Shown in pieces: positions 22,912 through 30,238 of a stretch of 30,238 nucleotides of DNA. The notes under the pieces were generated by a model. The model had not been told where the DNA came from. It saw nothing but the letters and a program-made list of their open reading frames with translations, and did not search any database. The DNA lies in contig CAKTNN010000027.1 in assembly GCA_934589065.1 (NCBI GenBank), positions 1 to 30,238 on the forward strand, given 5' to 3'. Source of the DNA: an uncultured Oscillospiraceae bacterium (lineage in GTDB: Bacteria; Bacillota; Clostridia; Oscillospirales; Oscillospiraceae). A program made the position numbers and the translations under genes. How positions within the stretch are numbered: the stretch's first letter is position 1; each line of letters begins with the position of its first letter.

Positions 22912-23844
22912 ATGACTCTACAGCAAATCCGCTACTGCCTGACCATTGCCGAAACCGGTTCTATGAACCATGCCGCCGAGAAGCTGTATGTCACCCAGCC
23001 CGCCCTGACAGGCGCCATTCAGGACCTGGAAACGGAGTTGGGCATTACCATTTTCAACCGAACCAACCGAGGCGTCACCCTGACCAACGAGGGGCGGCGC
23101 TTCCTCCACTATGCCCGGCAGATTTACCAGCAGTATGAGCTGATGGAGCAGGAATATCTCCGGCCCAAGAAGCGGATATTCGGCGTATCCACTCAGCACT
23201 ACTCCTTTGTCACCAAGGCCTTTGTGGAGACGGTGCACCAGTTTGATGCCACCCGGTTTGAATACGCCATCCGGGAGACGAGAACCGTGGATGTCATCCA
23301 CGATGTAGCCCAGGGGCGCAGTGCCATCGGCGTTCTCTTCCGCTCCAAGCACAACCGGACGGTGCTGAACAAGCTGCTCAGTGAAAATCGGCTGGAATTT
23401 CACCATCTGATTGACTGCAATGCCTATGTCTACCTATGGCGGGGCCATCCTCTGGCAAACAACGAATCCATTTCCATGGAAGAGCTGTGCTGCTACCCCT
23501 GCCTGTGCTTTGAGCAGGGCGACCAGAGCTCCTCTTACTTTGCAGAGGAAATCCTTTCCGAGCGGGAGTATCCCCAGATGATTCGGGCCACCGACCGGGC
23601 CACCATGCTGAACCTGATGGTGGGGCTCAACGGCTTTACCCTCTGCTCCGGCATTATCTGTGAGGAGCTCAACGGCACGGACTACCTTGCCGTCCCCTAC
23701 CGGGAGGATCGGGACAACCAGAATGCCAAAATGGAAATCGGATACATTTCCCCCAAGAATACCCAACCGGACGAAATCGCCCAGGTCTTCATTCAGGAAA
23801 TGAAAAAATATCTGGAAAACGTACAAACCGGAGCAGCCACTTAA
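22912..23844 (+). CDS. LysR-family transcriptional regulator
   Basis: 310 residues. The winged HTH is at the N-terminus (about 1-60): CLTIAETGSMNHAAEKLYVT QPALTGAIQDLE-like order with the LGITIFNRTNRGVTLTNEG wing. A periplasmic-binding-protein-like effector domain (about 90-300) follows. The ATG at 22912 has AAGGAGAAAA upstream. It follows metY in the same orientation, 81 bp away across a REP hairpin. Control of sulfur or methionine genes, as by CysB/MetR-type LysR proteins, is plausible but not shown by the sequence. Confidence 0.9.
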   Translation: MTLQQIRYCLTIAETGSMNHAAEKLYVTQPALTGAIQDLETELGITIFNRTNRGVTLTNEGRRFLHYARQIYQQYELMEQEYLRPKKRIFGVSTQHYSFVTKAFVETVHQFDATRFEYAIRETRTVDVIHDVAQGRSAIGVLFRSKHNRTVLNKLLSENRLEFHHLIDCNAYVYLWRGHPLANNESISMEELCCYPCLCFEQGDQSSSYFAEEILSEREYPQMIRATDRATMLNLMVGLNGFTLCSGIICEELNGTDYLAVPYREDRDNQNAKMEIGYISPKNTQPDEIAQVFIQEMKKYLENVQTGAAT

Positions 23845-23860
23845 GGCCGCTCCGGTTTTT
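23826..23860 (+). terminator. terminator overlapping the end of the LysR gene
   Basis: A 9-bp stem AACCGGAGC/GCTCCGGTT (23826-23834, 23849-23857) with T's to 23860. The upstream arm lies in the last codons of the regulator gene, whose stop is at 23842-23844 in the loop. Confidence 0.85.
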
Positions 23861-23874
23861 CTACGGATTTTGGG

Positions 23875-24082
23875 TTACAGTGTATGGTAGTATGGGCAGA
23901 TATCCTCGTAGTGCCCGTCGATCATTCGGAATCCCCCGGGAATGGTTCCCAGCTGAATAAAGCCCAGGCGCTCATACAAGTGCCGGGCGTGCACATTGGA
24001 TGCCACCACCGTCTTCCACCACCTGATTCCAGATTCTTACCATGGAATCCAGGTCTTTTTCCGTGTACGCCCGAACCGTCAT
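23875..24082 (-). pseudogene. GNAT-family acetyltransferase with internal deletion
   Basis: The N-terminal 24 residues (MTVRAYTEKDLDSMVRIWNQ, then VVEDGG) from the ATG at 24082 are typical for a GNAT protein. After GAAGACGGTGGTGGC the frame shifts, and a second frame gives the typical GNAT C-terminus (HLYERLGFIQLGTIPGGFRM, DGHYEDICPYYHTL) ending at TAA 23877-23875. About 90 middle residues, including the acetyl-CoA-binding loop, are missing, so the gene is broken by a deletion around the GGTGGTGG sequence. Its start overlaps the stop of the preceding dehydratase (TAATG), and AGGAGG precedes it, so it was once the last functional gene of the glycan operon. Confidence 0.8.
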
Positions 24083-26043
24083 TATCCCCGAACCTCCTGC
24101 ATTTCCTTTGCCTGCTCTGCCCTGCAGTTGACCTCTTCCGGCTCCCGGAAGGTTTCCACCACCTGTTTCAGGGCCTGCCTGCACCGGGCATCGTCCTCTG
24201 TTTCCACAGCCCGGGTAAGAATTTCCAGCTTCTTTTTGATTTCCTCCGGATCGAGGTCCTTATCCCGCTCCACAAAAATCTGGTCGTTATCCGTTTTGTC
24301 CAGGTCTTCCGTCTTGACCAGAAGCTCCTCGTAGAGCTTTTCGCCGGGACGCAGGCCGGTTTCCACAATGTCGATATCCTTATAGGGCTCAAAGCCGGAC
24401 AGGCGGATCATATTCTCCGCCAGCTCCAGAATGTGGACCGGCTTGCCCATATCCAGCACGAACAGCTCCCCATGCTTTGCAAAGGCGCCGGAGGTAAGCA
24501 CCAGCTGAGCAGCCTCCGGAATGGTCATAAAGTAGCGGATGATCCGCCGGTCGGTAAGGGTCACCGGCCCGCCATACATAATCTGCCGCTTAAATAGGGG
24601 AATTACGCTGCCGTTGCTGCCCAAGACATTACCGAACCGGGTGGCAGAGCAGCTCATGCTGCCCTGATGGCTCAGCACCTCCATTTCGCACATCCGCTTG
24701 GTAGCCCCCATCACATTGGTGGGGTTTACCGCCTTGTCTGTGGAAACCATGATAAACTTTTTGCAGCCGAAGGCTTCTGCCGTATCCAATAGGTTCTTCG
24801 TGCCGAAAACATTGTTTTTCACAGCCTCACAGCAGTTATCCTCCATCAAAGGCACGTGCTTATGGGCTGCCGCATGAATCACGATATCCGGTCGATGGGT
24901 CTTAAATACCCGTTCCAGCTGTCCCCGGTCGGTGATGGATACGATTTCCACCGCCAGATTCAATCCTTTTCCGTGCTTGATCTTCAGCTCCTGCTGGATA
25001 TCGTAAGCGCCGTTTTCGTAGACATCCAGCACCACCAGCTTTTGCGGGCCGATTTTGGCAATCTGCCGGCACAGCTCCGAGCCGATGGAGCCGCCGCCGC
25101 CGGAAATCAGCACCGTCTTGCCCCGGTAATACTGCTTGGTATCCTCGCTGAGGATTTCCGAGGTCTGCCGGAACAGCAGCTCCTCCGCGTCAAAATCCCG
25201 CAGGCTGCGCTTGCCGCCCACGGACTGGGTGGTGGGATAATCGTAGGTTTTCAGCTTGCAGCCGGTCTTCCGGTAAAGGGTGTAGAGCTCCTTCTTCCGC
25301 TCCGCCGTTGCCCCGGGAATGGCAAAAACGATTTCCTGAATGTGATAGTCCCGGAAAACCTCCGTGTTTGCCTCCTTATCAGAGAACACCGGCACCCCGT
25401 TGATGCTGCGTCCGATCTTATTCCGGTCCACGTCCACAAAGAATTTGGCGGTGTAAGCCGCATCAGGATTGCTGGCAAGATCGGAGGCCAGCCCTGCGCC
25501 CACCCGTCCGGCGCCGATGATGGCAATATTGATCCGGCGATCCCGCTGGGCGGTATCCAGGGGTTCTGCCCGGATGCCGGTGAGCTTTTGGGTCACCAGG
25601 CGCATAAAGTCCGCCATTTTGGAGCCCCGGCTGTTGGCATCGTACAGATACTGATAAATCTGCCGCATGAGGATATCCCCCAAAAGGTTCAGGGAGAACA
25701 GGGTCACGGCCCGCAGGAATTCCACATCCCGCAGAGGCAGCACCCGCTGGATGATATAGTAAACGCCCCCAGCCAGTGCATCATAGCAGATCAGATTGAT
25801 ATATAGATTGTTGCCGCCGTAGCGCCACACATTGTTGTAAGAATTTCCAACGGCTCTGCCCCCCAGCATACAGGAAGCCGCCAGAAGGTAATGCAGCAGC
25901 GCCTCCGTTTTGGTAATGGGGTAGTAGCTGCTGGGATACCACACCAGCAGCAGCACCGAAACCAGCGCCAGCATCACAAGGTCATATCCCATAAGCATCA
26001 GCGCGTGCACGGACACCGACTGGGAATGTTGTTTTTTACACAT
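24082..26043 (-). CDS. membrane NDP-sugar 4,6-dehydratase (PglF/CapD/WbpM type)
   Basis: 653 residues. The N-terminal quarter has four hydrophobic segments (about 14-36, 48-66, 84-100, 108-126). A first nucleotide-binding-like domain contains AIIGAGRVGAG (about 174-184). The catalytic SDR-type domain has SGGGGSIGSE at about 314-323 and STDKAVNPTNVMGATK at 434-449, where Met445 replaces the usual tyrosine, as in this dehydratase class. It makes UDP-4-keto-6-deoxy sugars, the first step to bacillosamine-type sugars, on the cytoplasmic face of the membrane. The gene sits in a glycan operon after the GT2 gene; the aminotransferase and acetyltransferase partners are not seen intact here. Confidence 0.92.
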   Translation of the reverse strand: MCKKQHSQSVSVHALMLMGYDLVMLALVSVLLLVWYPSSYYPITKTEALLHYLLAASCMLGGRAVGNSYNNVWRYGGNNLYINLICYDALAGGVYYIIQRVLPLRDVEFLRAVTLFSLNLLGDILMRQIYQYLYDANSRGSKMADFMRLVTQKLTGIRAEPLDTAQRDRRINIAIIGAGRVGAGLASDLASNPDAAYTAKFFVDVDRNKIGRSINGVPVFSDKEANTEVFRDYHIQEIVFAIPGATAERKKELYTLYRKTGCKLKTYDYPTTQSVGGKRSLRDFDAEELLFRQTSEILSEDTKQYYRGKTVLISGGGGSIGSELCRQIAKIGPQKLVVLDVYENGAYDIQQELKIKHGKGLNLAVEIVSITDRGQLERVFKTHRPDIVIHAAAHKHVPLMEDNCCEAVKNNVFGTKNLLDTAEAFGCKKFIMVSTDKAVNPTNVMGATKRMCEMEVLSHQGSMSCSATRFGNVLGSNGSVIPLFKRQIMYGGPVTLTDRRIIRYFMTIPEAAQLVLTSGAFAKHGELFVLDMGKPVHILELAENMIRLSGFEPYKDIDIVETGLRPGEKLYEELLVKTEDLDKTDNDQIFVERDKDLDPEEIKKKLEILTRAVETEDDARCRQALKQVVETFREPEEVNCRAEQAKEMQEVRG

Positions 26044-26078
26044 AGGTTCTCTCCTCTCCCGCTCTGGGAGGTTTTCTT

Positions 26079-26900
26079 TTACAGCCCCAAAAGGATCCGA
26101 ATATAGGGGGTCAAGCTGCTTTTAATCGCCGTTGTCAGGCCAAAATGCTTCCGCAGGTAGTAAAACCACGGCCCCACCGGGTCGCCCTTTACCGTTTCCT
26201 TCCGTTTCAGCCGGGTGAGCCTGGATAGGCTCCGGTCGTGCCAGGTTCCCGTGCTGGGGTTATCACAGCATATCCCCACATAGTCCCGGGATACATGGAG
26301 TTTTGCCCCCAAGTCCCGCAGGGTCAGGCCATAGTCAAAATCCCCCAGACTGTGCCGGTAGTGGTTATCCATAACTCCCGCCCGGCGGAACCAATCAAAG
26401 GGAATGAGCACGCAGTTGGCGTTCATGGTATCGGCATCCACGCTGGTTTCTCCCGGGGGCAAAAAGCGGTAGTGGATTCCCTTTTCGTAGAGAATTGCGC
26501 TGTAGCTCAGTTGACCGCCGTGGTCGCAGGTCGCCCCCACAATCACCGCATCCCCCTGGGCACGGCTCTGGGCAATCAGCTTGCGGATGCAGCCGGGGTA
26601 AAATTCCACATCGTCATTCATCATCAGCAGGTACTGGGCTTCCTGTCCGGAGGCGAGAATATCCTCCATGCCCAGAATCATACCGCCGGAATAGTACAGG
26701 CCGCCATTGCCATGGAGCACCCGGATGGGGGCACCAAAATCCTCCGTTTCCAGCATTTGGGCCGTGCCGTCTGTGCTGCAGTCATCCACAATCACAAAGG
26801 AGAAGGCAACCTCCGGGTTTCCTTCCACCAGTCCCTTTACCGCCTGGCGGGTTTTCTCTTTTCGGTTAAAGCAGGTAAACAGTGCCAGAACAGAATCCAA
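26079..26900 (-). CDS. family 2 glycosyltransferase
   Basis: 273 residues from a TTG at 26900 with GGGAGAG upstream; no ATG lies nearby. The N-terminus VLALFTCFNRKEKTRQAVKG is the GT2 nucleotide-sugar-binding beta strand, VIVDDCSTDGTAQML holds the DDxSxDGT acidic motif, and LLMMNDDVEF is the DxD-like metal-binding motif. The absence of membrane helices suggests a soluble or peripheral enzyme acting on lipid-linked sugars in the cytoplasm. It lies between the dehydratase and deacetylase genes of the same strand. Donor and acceptor are unknown. Confidence 0.9.
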   Translation of the reverse strand: MDSVLALFTCFNRKEKTRQAVKGLVEGNPEVAFSFVIVDDCSTDGTAQMLETEDFGAPIRVLHGNGGLYYSGGMILGMEDILASGQEAQYLLMMNDDVEFYPGCIRKLIAQSRAQGDAVIVGATCDHGGQLSYSAILYEKGIHYRFLPPGETSVDADTMNANCVLIPFDWFRRAGVMDNHYRHSLGDFDYGLTLRDLGAKLHVSRDYVGICCDNPSTGTWHDRSLSRLTRLKRKETVKGDPVGPWFYYLRKHFGLTTAIKSSLTPYIRILLGL

Positions 26901-26953
26901 AATTTCTCTCCCTTTCAGTATTCCCGTCTTTGGGGAATCTATCGATTTCTATG

Positions 26954-27634
26954 TTACAGCCGGAACATTTCCCGGGTAGCTTCCTCTACGGATTGCCTGG
27001 GATAGGCGTAGGACCCCCGGTCAAAGCGCTTATTCAGGGGTCTTCCCGCAACGGCGCAGGCCGCCTGATATCCCGCCTGCTCCACCATGGAAAGAATCTC
27101 TTCATCATATCGCCCATTGGAGTAGGCAAACAGGTCACACCTGCCCCCTACCATCTGTTCCAGCTCGTCCTTGCCGTCAAAGATTTCCTCCCGGCGCTCC
27201 TGCTCCCCCACCTGGGTGAGCACCCGGTGCTCCGTACCGTGGACGCCGATCGTGCACAGAGGGGAAGCATACAGCTCCCGCAGCTGAGAAAGGGACAGAT
27301 AGCCCTCTTTTCCCACCATGCGGCTGGTAACAAACAGGGTAAAGGGCAGCTTCCGCTCCAAAAGAGCCGGATATGCCACGGTGTAGGCATCCAAAAGGCC
27401 ATCGTCAAAGGTCAGGGCCGCTTGATTTCCGTAGGTTTTGTCCGCCATCACCTGCTCCAGAGGGGCATAGTGATAGGGTCTGTCCAAAAAGCGGAGAAAC
27501 GCATCGGTATCCAGCTTCAGGCTCAGCTCAAGTTTTGGGGTAAGGGTTACATGGTGGAACATGAAGATATCACTGCAGGGGCCCAAGTGCCACAGGCCGT
27601 TCAGCACCCGCTTTGCTTCCATTTTCGGATTCAA
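26954..27634 (-). CDS. polysaccharide deacetylase (NodB family)
   Basis: 226 residues from the TTG at 27634, seven bases from an AGGAGG that overlaps the stop of the preceding gene; the next ATG (27622) is 19 bases away from that site. Motifs: FMFHHVTL, ALTFDDGLLD (TFDDG with metal-binding Asp), and GVHGTEHRVL carrying the HxxxH pair. It removes N- or O-acetyl groups from a polysaccharide. No signal peptide or membrane helix is visible, which is unusual, since most family members are secreted or surface proteins. It may act on a cytoplasmic lipid-linked sugar. It is second in the glycan operon. Confidence 0.85.
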   Translation of the reverse strand: MNPKMEAKRVLNGLWHLGPCSDIFMFHHVTLTPKLELSLKLDTDAFLRFLDRPYHYAPLEQVMADKTYGNQAALTFDDGLLDAYTVAYPALLERKLPFTLFVTSRMVGKEGYLSLSQLRELYASPLCTIGVHGTEHRVLTQVGEQERREEIFDGKDELEQMVGGRCDLFAYSNGRYDEEILSMVEQAGYQAACAVAGRPLNKRFDRGSYAYPRQSVEEATREMFRL

Positions 27635-27645
27635 CGGATTCCCTC

Positions 27646-29097
27646 CTACATACTGCCCTCGTGCTTCAGCACGGCAAGCACCGTCTTTGCCAGAATTTTG
27701 GCATCCAGTCCCAGAGACCATTCGTCAATATACCGGGTGTCCAGCCGCACCACTTCCTCAAAATCCGTGATGTTGCTCCGCCCGGAAACCTGCCACATAC
27801 CGGTGATGCCGGGGCGCATTGCCATTCTTGCCCGGTGGTGGTCTTCGTAGAGCTCCCACTCGTCCTTTGTCGGGGGCCGGGTCCCCACCAGGCTCATATC
27901 TCCCTTGAGCACGTTCAAAAACTGGGGGAATTCATCCAGGCTGGTCTTTCGGATAAATTCGCCGATACCAGTTTTTTTGCTGCCATCGGGCAAAATTCGG
28001 TTTCCGATAATCCGGGGATCCCAGTCCAGCTTGAACATAAAGCCCCCGGAAATCCGGTTTTCCTGCATATACTGTTTTTTCAGTTCATCCGCATTGGGGT
28101 ACATACTGCGGAATTTGTACATCCGGAACACCTTGCCGTTCCGTCCGATCCGCTCCTGACTGTAAAAAATCGGGCCGGGAGAGGCAATGTAGATAGCCGG
28201 GCCGATAAACAGGGTTAAAATCGCCGTAAACAGGCACCCCACCAGTCCGCCCAGGATATCCGTAAACCGCTTGAGCGCCGCCGACAGGAAGCTGATGCGG
28301 TTCCAGTACACCGTAAGCACATCGTAGCCCGCCAGCTCCTCCAGGGTTTTCTTTCCTGCGCCCACCATATTGCGGATGTAATCGATGCCAATATGCACCG
28401 TAATGCCCATGGAGGTAACGGCGCTGGCAAGTTTTAATACCTCTTCCGTAGGGGGCAGAAGAATCAGCACCTCGTCCACCCAGTTTTTGCGAATCCAGTC
28501 GTCCGCCCCGGCGTAATCCGAAACGATTTCCAGGGGGCAGGCACTTCCCTGGGGCAGCTCGTTCGACAAAATGAGCCCCGCCATCCGGTAGGCATTGCAG
28601 TAGCCCTCCCGAATCCGGCGGTTCAGCTCCTCCATGTTTTCCGAGGAAGCAATCACCAGCAGGGAGCGCCCGTTTTTGGGAATCACCCGCTTTTGATAGT
28701 ACCACTTGTACCCCACCCGCAGGGTGTAGCTCAAAAGAAAATAGGTGACGCAGGCGTAGCCAAAGTTTTTCCGGGAATAAAAATCCGCCATTTTGACGAC
28801 AAAGAACACCAATGCTTCAACGGAAAAAACCACCGCAGTATTTTTCACCGTGGCATAAAATTCCCGCAGGTAGCCCCGCTTCAGGACGCCATCCATGGTG
28901 CTCATAAGCACAATCACCACGAAATCCAATAGCGGCAGGCCAAACAGCAGCACCAGATACTCCGGGCTGCCGGAAAGTTTAAAGTCCGTAGGAATGTAGA
29001 TATAATAGGCAATGATCTGAGACAGGAACATGGCTGCCATATCCAGCAGAATAAAATCCCAATATCGTGTCCAGGGAAGCCCGGATTTATGGTACAT
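27646..29097 (-). CDS. polyprenyl glycosylphosphotransferase initiating glycan synthesis (WbaP/ExoY type)
   Basis: 483 residues from the ATG at 29097 with GGGGAGG seven bases upstream; an ATG at 29127 lies before that site. Four N-terminal membrane segments (about 12-32, 46-66, 84-102, 110-128) and a central Rossmann-like region precede the C-terminal bacterial sugar transferase domain: KRFTDILGGLVGCL membrane hairpin, GRNGKVFRMYKFRSM, DEFPQFLNVLKGDMSLVGTR and PGITGMWQVSGRS. It links a sugar-1-phosphate to undecaprenyl phosphate and starts a repeat unit. It is the first gene of the operon after the promoter at 29148-29176. Confidence 0.93.
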   Translation of the reverse strand: MYHKSGLPWTRYWDFILLDMAAMFLSQIIAYYIYIPTDFKLSGSPEYLVLLFGLPLLDFVVIVLMSTMDGVLKRGYLREFYATVKNTAVVFSVEALVFFVVKMADFYSRKNFGYACVTYFLLSYTLRVGYKWYYQKRVIPKNGRSLLVIASSENMEELNRRIREGYCNAYRMAGLILSNELPQGSACPLEIVSDYAGADDWIRKNWVDEVLILLPPTEEVLKLASAVTSMGITVHIGIDYIRNMVGAGKKTLEELAGYDVLTVYWNRISFLSAALKRFTDILGGLVGCLFTAILTLFIGPAIYIASPGPIFYSQERIGRNGKVFRMYKFRSMYPNADELKKQYMQENRISGGFMFKLDWDPRIIGNRILPDGSKKTGIGEFIRKTSLDEFPQFLNVLKGDMSLVGTRPPTKDEWELYEDHHRARMAMRPGITGMWQVSGRSNITDFEEVVRLDTRYIDEWSLGLDAKILAKTVLAVLKHEGSM

Positions 29098-29147
29098 TCG
29101 ATATCCTCCCCGCCCGAACGGGCGCAAAAACCCTTATAATCTTTGTT

Positions 29148-29176
29148 ATTATACCAGACAGTCCTGCAAATTACAA
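29148..29176 (-). promoter_or_regulatory. promoter of the glycan operon
   Basis: On the minus strand TTGTAA (29176-29171), a 17-base spacer ending TGG, then TATAAT (29153-29148), that is, an extended -10 form (TGGTATAAT). It lies about 50 bp before the sugar transferase start. A palindrome CGCCCGAACGGGCG (29111-29124) lies in the leader. Confidence 0.8.
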
Positions 29177-29210
29177 GGGATAAGTTGCTTCCCCCTGGTA
29201 TCTGGGATAG

Positions 29211-29546
29211 CTGCGGGAGCAGGGTACGCAAAATGCCATTATTCTTTGCTCCCTGACAGATACCTGTATTCTGGACGGCGATGCCGTCTGGATTCAGCAC
29301 ATCCGCGGCGCGGAGCAGTATCCCCGGAAGGCCATGCGTTACTTCCGGGAAGCATTTGCCGCAAGCGCCATTTACGCTCTTGAGGAGCATTTTGAGATTC
29401 CGAAAACCCTGAGCTACATCTCCGCCTCCAAGGCCATCGCGGCATCCTCCCTCAGTTTTATGGAGGCAAATTACTGCCGTTCCCTTGTAGAAAAAAACAT
29501 TGAGGGGCAGCAGACCGACACGGAGAGCTTCCCCTTAAACGGCTGA
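29211..29546 (+). pseudogene. orphan coding remnant or small hypothetical protein
   Basis: The frame is open from the stop at 29208-29210 to TGA at 29544-29546. It reads like true coding sequence (REQGTQNAIILCSLTDTCIL, then DGDAVWIQHIRGAEQYPRKA and MRYFREAFAASAIYALEEHF). The first ATG in frame is at 29334 without a good ribosome site, giving 70 residues; a CTG at 29211 is not a convincing start. It is read opposite to the glycan operon and converges with the ABC ATPase gene. The family is not recognised. It may be the tail of a larger deleted gene. Confidence 0.45.
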
Positions 29547-29569
29547 TGCCGCAGCTCATCCCGGCGCGC

Positions 29570-29600
29570 AAAAAAGCCCCCGCCGTTTCTCGGCGGGGGC
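29570..29600 (-). terminator. terminator of the UgpC/MsmK-type ABC ATPase gene
   Basis: A 10-bp GC-rich perfect stem GCCCCCGCCG/CGGCGGGGGC (29576-29585, 29591-29600) with a 5-nt loop. On the minus strand it is followed by TTTTTT (29575-29570). It lies 17 bp past the ATPase stop. Confidence 0.92.
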
Positions 29601-29617
29601 AAAACTTTTTTGGGAGC

Positions 29618-30238
29618 TTAGGCTTCCAGGTTGATGCCGGTATCCTTGTTGAATACGTGGCACACATGGCCTGCGAAGCTGAACTTGACGGAAGAACCGG
29701 CAGTCAGTGCGCTGACCTCTGCGCCGGTCATGTTCATGGTAGAAACAACCAGAACCACATCCCGGCCCATAGCGGTAACGTGCAGGTGGACAGAGGAGCC
29801 CATCATTTCGGACACATCCACCTTGGCATCGATGCCTTCCTTGCCCAGCTCGATGTGCTCAGGACGGACGCCCAGAACCACATCCTGCTCGGCTACATTG
29901 TTCTTAGCCAGCTTTTCCTGCTTTTCATCGGACAGGGTAACGGACAGGCCGCCAACTTCAACGGCATACTTGCCGTCCTTCTTCACCAGCTTGGCATCGA
30001 ACAGGTTCATCTGAGGCGTGCCAATGAAGCCGGCAACGAACAGGTTGTAGGGATGATTGAACACTTCCTGAGGCGTGCCGATCTGCTGGATGAAACCATC
30101 CTTCATGATGACGATGCGGTCGCCCAGAGTCATAGCCTCGGTCTGGTCGTGGGTAACGTAAATGAAGGTGGTGTTGATGCGCTGACGCAGCTTGATGATC
30201 TCAGCACGCATCTGGTTACGCAGCTTGGCGTCCAGGTT
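29618..30238 (-). CDS. sugar ABC transporter ATP-binding protein, UgpC/MsmK type (C-terminal part, 5' end outside window)
   Basis: 206 residues are visible up to the window edge: the frame is open at 30238 (NLDAKLRNQMRAEIIKLRQR), just after the expected D-loop. An ATG at 30211 is internal. [20 protein letters not shown] includes the H-loop histidine, then the GTPQEVFNHPYNLFVAGFIG segment, then the TOBE/MalK-like regulatory domain (about 90 residues to the end). This class energises carbohydrate importers and often serves several binding-protein systems. The Walker A, Q-loop and signature motifs lie outside the window. A strong terminator follows. Confidence 0.93.
   Translation of the reverse strand, partial: NLDAKLRNQMRAEIIKLRQRINTTFIYVTHDQTEAMTLGDRIVIMKDGFIQQIGTPQEVFNHPYNLFVAGFIGTPQMNLFDAKLVKKDGKYAVEVGGLSVTLSDEKQEKLAKNNVAEQDVVLGVRPEHIELGKEGIDAKVDVSEMMGSSVHLHVTAMGRDVVLVVSTMNMTGAEVSALTAGSSVKFSFAGHVCHVFNKDTGINLEA

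Noticed and set aside
26505..26530. tRNA D-arm-like sequence (GTAGCTCAGTTG)
   Set aside because: It lies in the glycosyltransferase coding sequence with no anticodon arm, T-arm or acceptor stem around it. It is a coincidence.
1..30238. CRISPR arrays
   Set aside because: No series of regularly spaced short repeats was found. The direct repeats present (101 bp twice, 32 bp twice) are not arrays.

Overview
The window looks like chromosome from a spore-forming-type member of the Clostridia, most likely an Oscillospirales/Oscillospiraceae-like gut bacterium. This is inferred from the jag-yidC-yidD-rnpA-rpmH core cluster, a SpoIIQ-like M23 protein, a clostridial ECF sigma/membrane-protein pair, strong AGGAGG ribosome sites, sigma-A promoters and GC-rich coding bias. 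The species cannot be named from this sequence.

Layout. (1) 1-2292: the distal end of an integrative element, with the 3' part of a parB-like gene, a small ORF and a large serine recombinase. It ends in a block of three perfect hairpins bounded by a 9-bp inverted repeat and a tRNA/tmRNA-like 3' end with its terminator. (2) 2327-5660: a more AT-rich accessory stretch with an ECF sigma factor, its translationally coupled membrane protein, a perfect 101-bp copy of the 3' part of jag, and a lipoprotein gene. (3) 5671-8667 (minus): rpmH, rnpA, yidD, yidC, jag from one strong promoter, with an internal attenuator-like terminator after rpmH; dnaA is not next to rpmH. (4) 8800-9783 (minus): an acyltransferase-3 membrane protein. 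(5) 9914-13749 (minus): a complete potABCD spermidine/putrescine ABC transporter operon with overlapping genes, a promoter and a terminator. (6) 13922-14608: SpoIIQ-like M23 protein, followed by a REP-like repeat cluster. (7) 14918-21393: sigma-A promoter, cobalamin riboswitch, intrinsic terminator, then a complete Nik/Dpp/Opp-type ABC importer (binding protein, two permeases, two ATPases) with a class I SAM-dependent methyltransferase as last gene. (8) 21547-23844: O-acetylhomoserine sulfhydrylase (MetY) and a LysR regulator. (9) 23875-29097 (minus): an exopolysaccharide/glycan operon with an initiating sugar-phosphate transferase, polysaccharide deacetylase, GT2 glycosyltransferase, membrane NDP-sugar 4,6-dehydratase and an internally deleted GNAT acetyltransferase. 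(10) 29211-29546: an orphan coding remnant. (11) 29618-30238 (minus): the C-terminal part of a UgpC/MsmK-type sugar ABC ATPase.

How it fits together. The most interesting unit is the cobalamin-riboswitch operon. B12 sensing is expected to switch off a transporter whose family handles nickel, cobalt, metal chelates or peptides, and a methyltransferase is translationally coupled to it. Cobalt, a cobalt chelate or a corrinoid precursor is the simplest cargo hypothesis, but sequence alone does not settle it. The B12-linked theme continues with methionine synthesis (MetY) immediately downstream. The glycan operon is incomplete for a full polymer pathway (no flippase or polymerase seen), so it probably works with genes elsewhere.
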